Below are positions 33,598 through 39,041 of a DNA stretch of 41,115 bases, in pieces. This DNA comes from Betaproteobacteria bacterium HGW-Betaproteobacteria-12 (GTDB taxonomy: Bacteria; Pseudomonadota; Gammaproteobacteria; Burkholderiales; Rhodocyclaceae). Under the pieces are notes generated by a model. It saw nothing but the letters and a program-made list of their open reading frames with translations, had not been told where the DNA came from and searched no databases. The DNA lies in the NCBI GenBank assembly GCA_002842345.1, contig PHCU01000016.1, positions 1-41,115 of the forward strand. The letters are read 5' to 3'. How positions within the stretch are numbered: position 1 is the stretch's first letter; each line of letters begins with the position of its first letter. A program made the translations under genes and the position numbers.

Positions 33598-33646
33598 CAG
33601 CGGGTCCTTCCTGAGCCTTCCCCCTTCGGGTAATGCTAACCCCGGT
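33598..33646 (+). repeat. 49-bp direct repeat before terS
   Basis: Begins three bases after a stop codon and matches 34190-34239 (about 90%). Contains GGGTCCTTCCT and a near-palindrome GGGTAATGCTAACCC. Could be a cos- or TerS-binding site, or an operator. Confidence 0.7.
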
Positions 33647-33684
33647 TGACCGCCAGTTCTGGGCTGGCAGAGGAGGTAAGTAAG

Positions 33685-34188
33685 TTGCGCATTGTCGGCC
33701 AGGAACAGATTGCCGACTTCTTGGGGGTTGCCCCCAAGACCATCGTTGAATGGCAGGAACAAGGGCTGCCAATCGAGGTTCGTGGTGGACCTCATGTCCC
33801 TTCTGAATATGATTCAGTGGCCTGCATCAGCTGGATGATTGACCGGGCACTGAAGAAGGCCGGTAGCGAACGCCCCCAGGATCGAGAGGCGAGGCTTAAC
33901 GGCGACTTGAAAGAGATCCTGCTGGCAGAGAAGAGAGGAACCCTGATCTCCGTTCAGCAGATTGAGCCCAAGCTCCGAGCGGCCATCGTTGCAGCTCGAG
34001 AGTTCTGGAGAAACGAGCCAACACGATTGGCCAGAGAGGTGCCCGGCAAACCAATACAAGAAATTGAGGGCCTTCTGTCGACTTCGTTCGAGGGCTTCCT
34101 GGTGAAGCTTTCCCGGTGGCCACAAATGGAGACTGTCGACGATACCGACGAGGAAAACGGGCAGAGCAATGCAAGCCAACCGCAATAG
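33685..34188 (+). CDS. terS: Terminase small subunit (Nu1-like)
   Basis: 167 residues from a TTG at 33685 with a strong AGGAGG site eight bases upstream; the frame opens at TTG 33646, which lies in a repeat. N-terminal winged helix-turn-helix (VGQEQIADFLGVAPKTIVEWQEQGLP, VPSEYDSVACISWMI) of the Nu1 type, then a helical oligomerisation part (EPKLRAAIVAAREFWRNEPTRLAREV). TerS picks the DNA to be packaged. No large subunit gene is near. In PICIs a lone satellite TerS redirects the helper phage terminase to satellite DNA, so this is strong support for satellite life. Direct repeats stand on both sides. Confidence 0.8.
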   Translation: MRIVGQEQIADFLGVAPKTIVEWQEQGLPIEVRGGPHVPSEYDSVACISWMIDRALKKAGSERPQDREARLNGDLKEILLAEKRGTLISVQQIEPKLRAAIVAAREFWRNEPTRLAREVPGKPIQEIEGLLSTSFEGFLVKLSRWPQMETVDDTDEENGQSNASQPQ

Positions 34189-34189
34189 A

Positions 34190-34239
34190 CAGCGGGTCCT
34201 TCCTGGAGCATTCAGCTTTCGGGTAATGCTAACCCCGGT
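34190..34239 (+). repeat. 50-bp direct repeat after terS
   Basis: Second copy of 33598-33646, beginning two bases after the terS stop. The core words GGGTCCTTCCT and GGGTAATGCTAACCCCGGT are kept; the middle is variable. Confidence 0.7.
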
Positions 34240-34284
34240 CTGTATCCAGTCGCCCGCCCTGAAGCCCGCTTGACATGCTTGACC

Positions 34285-34421
34285 CTTCCCCCCCCTTGCA
34301 AATGCACTGTGTCTGCTGTGTCTGCTGTGTCTATGGCATCGAACGCCTTGTGCTGCAATGGTTTCGGCGGACACACTTGGTCAAAATTGGGGGTGTTTCC
34401 ATTGTGCCCGCTGTGTCTGGC
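34285..34421 (-). repeat. Inverted repeat, right arm (~137 bp)
   Basis: Reverse-complement partner of 32960-33095. Read on the minus strand it would code nearly the same peptide (HSGHNGNTP, DTADTADT), which shows the DNA was copied, not that a gene lies here. Confidence 0.85.
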
Positions 34422-34435
34422 AAGGCCTTGAACCG

Positions 34436-34729
34436 ATGGCCTCAAATCAACCAGAACAGCCGCCCCGCCTTGATCTTCGGCGATTTCCTGCAACGCCAGA
34501 CCGTACACAGCTGCAGAGCTTAATCGAGCTCGCCGCCGCTCCGGTTGGCGGCCAGGAAACCAGGGCACGCCCATCGAAGCGGACACACTTTGCTTCACGG
34601 ACGACCGGCCGCCCCTGGTGGCCAGTGGCACACCGGACGACCGGCCGCCCTGCGCCCTTCTGGCCTCTGTGTTCGCGCCGCCAAGAGACAGCAGGGAGCA
34701 TTGCAGGGCATTTTTCGGCGCGCGTTTGA
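34436..34729 (+). CDS. Doubtful small ORF
   Basis: 97 residues from an ATG with a weak AAGG upstream. The first 45 residues look like protein (MASNQPEQPPRLDL, LQSLIELAAAPVGG); the rest is rich in Arg, Pro and Trp and overlaps a duplicated 16-bp word (GGACGACCGGCCGCCC). It may be a real last gene of the element or only a chance frame. No homologue recognised. Confidence 0.25.
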   Translation: MASNQPEQPPRLDLRRFPATPDRTQLQSLIELAAAPVGGQETRARPSKRTHFASRTTGRPWWPVAHRTTGRPAPFWPLCSRRQETAGSIAGHFSARV

Positions 34730-34940
34730 TCTACTGCCGCCCCTCCCCGCCGGCGAAAGTGGCAATACTCTTGGCTTCCGAATGCCTTGCCGCAGTGCTG
34801 ACGTCTGCACTGGTCGGCACCCTAACCCGCCGCCGGTATCTGCTTCCGAATAGCCGTAGTGCAAGTGATAGAATCGCGGCCTCCCACGACGTCCCTCTGG
34901 GGAGGTCGCTCATTTGGTGTTTCTGCAACATCGTTTAAAT
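34730..34940. other. Gene-poor right end of the element
   Basis: No convincing gene. It has a TAGAAT -10-like box (34869-34874) and, just after it, a hairpin with arms CCTCCC (34880) and GGGGAGG (34899-34905), which could mark a short RNA or a late terminator. Nothing else is clear until the GGGGGTAAC pair. Confidence 0.35.
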
Positions 34941-34961
34941 GGGGGTAACTTTGGGGGTAAC
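34941..34961 (+). repeat. GGGGGTAAC pair at the right end
   Basis: Two copies 12 bp apart (34941 and 34953), the same word and period as before the integrase (21261 and 21273). Probable arm-type integrase site 50 bp from the putative attR. Confidence 0.6.
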
Positions 34962-35012
34962 AGTGATTTTCGAAAAACGATTATCCCTGTGCCGCAACAG
35001 TTTCCGCCATTT

Positions 35013-35035
35013 GTTCGATGAAGGCTCGGGCACCA
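35013..35035 (+). other. Putative attR, degenerate tRNA-Leu 3' end
   Basis: GTTCGA-N4-GGCTCGGG-CACCA matches the tRNA-Leu 3' end (21123-21146) except the four bases after GTTCGA and one missing G. Not perfect, as an old or tolerant crossover might leave. It sits 51 bp past the GGGGGTAAC pair, a fitting distance. Confidence 0.5.
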
Positions 35036-35053
35036 AGTTTTAGAATCAACCAG

Positions 35054-35413
35054 TTAGGCCAATTCTTCGGAGTTGGCCTTTTTGCTTTCTGATTCTGGTG
35101 CCGGACAAGCGGTCGGCAGATGCGCCACAGGCGTGACCTTCGGCATGCCGGCCTCTCTCGCTTGCGAGAGGTCGTAGGCGGTTTGCTGTGCCAGCCATGC
35201 GTCGGCATGCCCGCCGTTCTCCAGGCCAAGCCAGCCCTCAAGGCGCAGGGCCATGACCGGGGAAATAGAGGCGCGGCCGTTCAGCACTCTGGACAGCGCA
35301 GTGCGGGTAATGCCAAGTTGGGTTGCCGCTTCGGTAATGGTCAGGCCCAGGGCTGGCAACACATCCTCGCGCAGGGTTTCGCCGGGGTGGGGCGGGTTGA
35401 ACATTCGGTTCAT
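35054..35413 (-). CDS. higA: HigA-family antitoxin-like protein
   Basis: 119 residues. N-terminus RMFNPPHPGETLREDVLPALGLTITEAATQLGITRTALSRVLNGRASISPVMALRLEGWL is a full HigA/VapI HTH domain. The C-terminal 40 residues are a polar tail without known motif. HigA proteins usually pair with a HigB toxin before them; here the gene before is another antitoxin-like gene and the toxin is two genes up. Starts overlap (ATGA at 35410-35413). It may be a second regulator of the toxin-antitoxin operon or a solitary antitoxin. Stop is 18 bp from putative attR, just outside the element. Confidence 0.85.
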   Translation of the reverse strand: MNRMFNPPHPGETLREDVLPALGLTITEAATQLGITRTALSRVLNGRASISPVMALRLEGWLGLENGGHADAWLAQQTAYDLSQAREAGMPKVTPVAHLPTACPAPESESKKANSEELA

Positions 35414-35730
35414 GCGGCCAGCGCCTCTTGGTGTGCTGCCTTCTTGCTGCCCTTGGGCTTCTTGATCGTCACTGAGGGCGCAAGTCCCGCCGTGGCAGCC
35501 ATATCAATCAGGGTATCGAGCGAGAACAGATTGATTCTCCCCCGCACCAAGTCCGAAACTCGCGGCTGGGTTACGCCGAACATTCCAGCGGCAGCTGCTT
35601 GGGTCAGCCCTTCGGACTTGAGCCACTTCTGCAATGCCATCATCAGTTCCGAGCGGACGCGCATACTCGCCGCCTGTTGCGGTGTGTCCTCGATTGCATC
35701 CCATACGCTGGTAAATCTTTGCTCGCTCAT
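35410..35730 (-). CDS. XRE-family antitoxin
   Basis: 106 residues from the ATG at 35730, with a GGAGG site upstream; the frame further up is the toxin's shadow. HTH of the HTH_37/XRE type: LMMALQKWLKSEGLTQAAAAGMFGVTQPRVSDLVRGRINLFSLDTLIDMAATAGL. Such proteins are the antitoxins of Gp49/RelE-like toxins and repress their own promoter. Coupled to the toxin by ATGA at 35727-35730 and to the HigA-like gene downstream. Confidence 0.85.
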   Translation of the reverse strand: MSEQRFTSVWDAIEDTPQQAASMRVRSELMMALQKWLKSEGLTQAAAAGMFGVTQPRVSDLVRGRINLFSLDTLIDMAATAGLAPSVTIKKPKGSKKAAHQEALAA

Positions 35731-36053
35731 TTCTGTACCTCCGTTAATTCCTTGAACCGTTTGCGCGCCAGTCGAATATCGCGCTCGCTTGTTTGCTGGG
35801 TTTTCTTTTGGAAGCAATGCAGCACATACACGGCATCTGCCAGCTTGGCCAGGTAGATAACCCGAAATGCCCCGGCCTCGTCCCAGATGCGGATTTCCTT
35901 TACCCCGCCCCCGATAGTTGCCATGGGTTTCCAGTCGTCTGGTTCTTCGCCATGCTGAACCTTGTCAATCTGGTAGCCAGCTTCTCGCTTGGCCCCTTCT
36001 GGAAAGGCTCGTAGGGCATCCATGGAGTCACCGCAAAATTCTACTGGTTTCAT
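35727..36053 (-). CDS. Gp49/RelE-like toxin
   Basis: 108 residues with the pattern of the phage-derived Gp49-like / HigB family: MKPVEFCGDSMDALRAFPEGAKREAGYQIDKVQHG, GGGVKEIRIWDEAGAFRVIYLAKLADAVYVLHCFQKKTQQT. These toxins are ribosome-dependent mRNA-cutting enzymes of the RelE fold that stop translation. Start at the ATG of 36053: it fits the family N-terminus and lies about where the predicted promoter begins transcription, so the mRNA may be leaderless. First gene of the three-gene operon. Confidence 0.85.
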   Translation of the reverse strand: MKPVEFCGDSMDALRAFPEGAKREAGYQIDKVQHGEEPDDWKPMATIGGGVKEIRIWDEAGAFRVIYLAKLADAVYVLHCFQKKTQQTSERDIRLARKRFKELTEVQK

Positions 36054-36059
36054 GGTCTG

Positions 36060-36087
36060 ATTATATAAATTCTTGTATAACTATCAA
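36060..36087 (-). promoter_or_regulatory. Sigma-70 promoter of the toxin-antitoxin operon
   Basis: On the minus strand: -35 TTGATA (36082-36087), a 16-bp spacer and -10 TATAAT (36060-36065). The AT-rich spacer and -10 include TTATA/TATAA inverted words that may be an antitoxin operator. The start of transcription would fall at about 36053, the toxin ATG. Confidence 0.8.
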
Positions 36088-36262
36088 GTAGTGATTGCCC
36101 GCAACCCTGGCTTTGCATGCCCTTTGGGCTGCTCGATACCAGCCTGCTCAAGCATCCAGCCTTCAATCTTGGTATGGCGCCACTGCATCACCCAGACGAA
36201 CGAGCGCGTAATAAATCGCACCCCTCGCCGACTAATGGTCAAACACCATTCGGAGAAGAATA

Positions 36263-37297
36263 ATGCGCGACACTTTCCCTTTGCTGGTCAAGACCGAGTT
36301 TCCGGCGCTCCGGCGGCGAAAGCTCGAGACGATCCAGGCCAATCTCGGCTATCGCTGCAATCAGTCCTGCGTGCATTGCCATGTGGCGGCGAGTCCCAAG
36401 CGCACAGAGGAAATGGGCTGGGAAACCATGCTTGATCTGCTCGACTTCGCGCGCCGCCACCGGGTGCAAACACTCGACCTGACCGGTGGCGCCCCGGAGA
36501 TGAACCGGCACTTCCGCCGCCTGGTCGGCGCTGCCCGGGCACATGGTCTGCATGTCGTGGATCGCTGCAACCTGACGATCCTCGGCGAGCCGGGATACGA
36601 GACGCTGGCTGAGTTTCTCGCCAGTCAGCAGGTCGAAATCGTCGCCTCGCTGCCCTGCTACCTGGAAGAAAACGTCGATGCCCAGCGCGGCGACGGCAGC
36701 TTTCAGGCGAGCCTCAACGGCCTGCGGCGGCTCAACGCCCTTGGCTACGGCCTGCCGGGTAGCCAGCTGATCCTGAACCTGGTGTACAACCCGCAGGGGC
36801 CCAGCCTGCCTCCCGAGCAGAGCCGGCTGGAAGCGGCCTACAAGGAGCAACTGGCCTCCCGCTACGGGGTGGTGTTCAATCGGCTGTTCGCCCTGGCCAA
36901 TATGCCGATCCGGCGTTTCGGCAGCCAATTGCTGGCGCGCGATGAATTCCACGACTACATGCGTCTGCTCAAGCAGGCCTACCAGCCCGCCAATCTGGAT
37001 GGCGCGATGTGCCGCTCGCTGCTTTCGGTCAGTTGGCAGGGCTATGTCTTCGACTGCGACTTCAACCAGATGCTCGGGCTGGCGCTCGGCGGCTCAGCCA
37101 CGACGCCGATTCAGCTTGCCGATTTGCCCGATGTCGACCTGGCGGAGCGCCCGATCCGGGTGGCCGACCATTGCTACGGCTGCACCGCCGGCCAGGGCAG
37201 CAGTTGTGGCGGCGCCCTGGAGCACGGCCAGGCCAGCGCATTGCCGCAGACCGTTAGTGCCGACGGAAACAGACCTTTTTCTCAGGAACTCCCATGA
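36263..37297 (+). CDS. arsS: ArsS-family radical SAM protein
   Basis: 344 residues from an ATG with GGAGAAG upstream. Radical SAM motif CNQSCVHC at 32-39, then the ArsS pattern: LDLTGGAPEMNRHF, VASLPCYLEENVDAQRG, VYNPQGPSLPPEQ..LE..YK, RLFALANMPIRRFG, MCRSLLSVSWQGYVFDCDFNQML and a C-terminal HCYGCTAGQGSSCGG. ArsS helps make arsenosugars from dimethylarsenite and SAM; the family is found also where arsM is not near, as here, so the true substrate is open. It is the first gene of a four-gene run with ATGA overlaps to a Phn-type transporter, which hints at a shared substrate. Confidence 0.85.
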   Translation: MRDTFPLLVKTEFPALRRRKLETIQANLGYRCNQSCVHCHVAASPKRTEEMGWETMLDLLDFARRHRVQTLDLTGGAPEMNRHFRRLVGAARAHGLHVVDRCNLTILGEPGYETLAEFLASQQVEIVASLPCYLEENVDAQRGDGSFQASLNGLRRLNALGYGLPGSQLILNLVYNPQGPSLPPEQSRLEAAYKEQLASRYGVVFNRLFALANMPIRRFGSQLLARDEFHDYMRLLKQAYQPANLDGAMCRSLLSVSWQGYVFDCDFNQMLGLALGGSATTPIQLADLPDVDLAERPIRVADHCYGCTAGQGSSCGGALEHGQASALPQTVSADGNRPFSQELP

Positions 37298-38160
37298 AAA
37301 TCCTCCCCCGCCTCCTTGCCCTCTTCGCCACCGCCCTGTTTGCCGTCACCGCCCTGGCCGCCGAGCCGCCGCTCAAATTCGGCGTTGGCCTGTTCCAGCC
37401 GGACAAGGACAAGAACGACGCCACCTATCGACCGCTGGCCGACTATCTGGCTGCAAAACTCAACCGGCCGGTCCAACTGCGCACCGTCGACAGCTGGGAA
37501 GGCTTGGCCAAATCGCTGGCCAACGGCGAAACCGACATCGCGCTGCTCGGGCCGTGGGGCTATGTGCTGGCCAACCACCAGGCCGGCGCCCAGGTCATCG
37601 CGACCATCCTCTACGACGGCAAGCCGGAATATTTCGCCATCACCGTCACCCATCCGAAATCCGGCATCAACAACCTGGCCGACCTCAAGGGCAAGACCTT
37701 CGCCTTCGGCGACAAGGGTTCGACCTCCGGCTACCTGATTCCGCTGCACCACCTGATGACCCAGGGCATCACGCCGGAGACGTATTTCAGCAAGGTCGTC
37801 CACACCTCGCACCAGGCCATCGAGACCCAGGTCACCCAGGGGGTGCTCGATGCCGGCGCCGATTACAACCGCAACCGCAACGCGATGATCGAGCAGGGCC
37901 TGATCAAGGCCGAAGACTCGAAGATCATCTGGACCTCCGCGCCGCTGCCCAACGACGCGTTCGCCGTCAGCCGCGCGCTGTCCGCGGACCCGGCGCTGAT
38001 CGCCAGGCTGCAGGCGGCGCTCGGGGAGGTGGGCGAGGCGCTGAAAGGCAATCCGAAGCTGTTGCCGCCGCACTACGGCGGCTTCGTCAGTCGTGACAAT
38101 GCCTTCTACAAGCCGATCCGCGACGCCGGCCTGGCCACCGGCAAACTGCAGGCGAGATGA
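37294..38160 (+). CDS. phnD: PhnD-type ABC substrate-binding protein
   Basis: 288 residues with signal peptide (1-22, ends TALAA). Phosphate/phosphite/phosphonate-binding PhnD fold: LKFGVGLFQPDKDKN, YRPLADYLAAKLNRPV, GETDIALLGPWGYVLANHQAG, GKTFAFGDKGSTSGYLIPLHHL, HQAIETQVTQGVLDAGADYN. The family includes binders of phosphite, phosphonates and, in some relatives (AioX-type), arsenite. The residues do not decide between these. Coupled to arsS by ATGA at 37294-37297 and to phnE. Confidence 0.88.
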   Translation: MKILPRLLALFATALFAVTALAAEPPLKFGVGLFQPDKDKNDATYRPLADYLAAKLNRPVQLRTVDSWEGLAKSLANGETDIALLGPWGYVLANHQAGAQVIATILYDGKPEYFAITVTHPKSGINNLADLKGKTFAFGDKGSTSGYLIPLHHLMTQGITPETYFSKVVHTSHQAIETQVTQGVLDAGADYNRNRNAMIEQGLIKAEDSKIIWTSAPLPNDAFAVSRALSADPALIARLQAALGEVGEALKGNPKLLPPHYGGFVSRDNAFYKPIRDAGLATGKLQAR

Positions 38161-39041
38161 TGAGCAGCCATGCCCTGCGGCAGCGCTTCGGCGGCCGCCT
38201 CGGTTTTCTCGGGCTGACCCTGCTCTACGCGTTGCTGGTCGGCGCCTGCCTGGGCACGTTGGCGCGCGAAGACGAGTTGTCGCTGGGGCGTAACCCCGTC
38301 GCCAATCTGCTCAAGACGGCGGGCGAATTCGCCCAGCCGAGTTTTCTCGACGTCTGGTTCGGCAACACCCGGCTGGAATACCGCAGCGACGACGGCACGC
38401 TGCTGCGCGTCGAGAACCGCCAGGAAGTCGAGACGGATTACCTGGCCGGCCTCGCCCGGGCGACCTGGACGACCATCAGCATCGCCACCCTCGGTTCGCT
38501 GCTCGGCGCCCTGCTCGCCCTGCCGCTGGCCGTGCTCACCGCGCGCAACCTCAACGCCCCGCGGCCGCTGGCCTGGCTGGCCAAGGGCCTGCTCGACATT
38601 GCCCGTTCGATCCACACGCTGGTTTTCGGCCTGGTACTCGTCGGCATCGTCGGCCTCGGCCCGACCGCCGGCATCCTGGCCATCGGCCTGCATTCGATGG
38701 GCACTTACGGCAAGCTCTTCGCCGAAGCCATCGAAGCCCTCGACATGGCGGCCATCGATGCCGTGCGCAGCGTCGGCGCGACGCCCGACCAGGTCTTCTT
38801 CAACGCCGTCTGGCCAGCGGTGCTGCCGCAATTCGTCTCCAGCCACCTCTACGTCTGGGAATTTAATATCCGCGATTCGACCATCCTCGGTCTGATCGGG
38901 GCCGGCGGCCTGGGGCTGCTGATTACCGAGGCCACCGCGTTGTTCCAGTGGGGCCGTCTGGCCACGGTGCTGATCGTCATCGTGCTGATGGTCTCCGCCT
39001 TCGACGCCATCAGCCGGCGCATCCGCCAGGCCCTGTCATGA
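38157..39041 (+). CDS. phnE: PhnE-type ABC permease
   Basis: 294 residues. A first helix near residues 15-36, a periplasmic loop with FLDVWFG.TRLEY, then five further helices of a binding-protein-dependent permease, with the EAA-type loop EALDMAAIDAVRSVGATPDQVFFNAVWP in the cytosol for contact with the ATPase. The late WEFNIRDSTILGLIGAGGLG is typical of PhnE. It overlaps both neighbours (ATG at 38157; a second ATG at 38160). Confidence 0.88.
   Translation: MMSSHALRQRFGGRLGFLGLTLLYALLVGACLGTLAREDELSLGRNPVANLLKTAGEFAQPSFLDVWFGNTRLEYRSDDGTLLRVENRQEVETDYLAGLARATWTTISIATLGSLLGALLALPLAVLTARNLNAPRPLAWLAKGLLDIARSIHTLVFGLVLVGIVGLGPTAGILAIGLHSMGTYGKLFAEAIEALDMAAIDAVRSVGATPDQVFFNAVWPAVLPQFVSSHLYVWEFNIRDSTILGLIGAGGLGLLITEATALFQWGRLATVLIVIVLMVSAFDAISRRIRQALS

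Larger units (their letters stand above)
21123..35035. mobile_element. Phage-satellite-like integrative element in tRNA-Leu
   Basis: About 13.9 kb between the 3' end of tRNA-Leu and a degenerate copy of that end at 35013-35035. It carries a P4-type integrase next to the tRNA, AlpA, a Toprim/DUF927 primase-helicase and a lone terminase small subunit, the gene set of PICI-type satellites of gram-negative bacteria. It also carries a tail module with a tape measure protein. No large terminase, portal, capsid, protease, baseplate, holin or lysin gene is present, so it cannot make particles alone. Genes from alpA (24580) to 33595 run on one strand with overlaps, apart from one junction. GC drops in the cargo parts (22.9-24.5 and 25.2-26.3 kb). 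A decayed prophage is the main alternative, but the ORFs are intact and tightly packed. Confidence 0.75.

Noticed and set aside
34212-34631. A 139-codon minus-strand frame sharing the HSGHNGNTP peptide with the 237-aa ORF
   Set aside because: The likeness is fully explained by the inverted repeat; the rest of the frame has no protein-like features and no ribosome site.
34981-35241. A minus-strand frame ending LILKLGARAFIEQMAETVAAQG
   Set aside because: It overlaps higA in another frame and its end covers the putative attR; the first part is Arg/Pro-rich shadow. The tail could be a remnant of a host gene, but that cannot be supported.
36088-36262. Possible gene remnant between the toxin promoter and arsS
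   Set aside because: Short minus-strand frames (for example one with MQWRHTKIEGW) have no start or family match; too short to call.
36263-37297. Selenocysteine form of ArsS
   Set aside because: Some ArsS relatives use an in-frame TGA, but this frame has none and carries Cys/Gly at the C-terminal motif.
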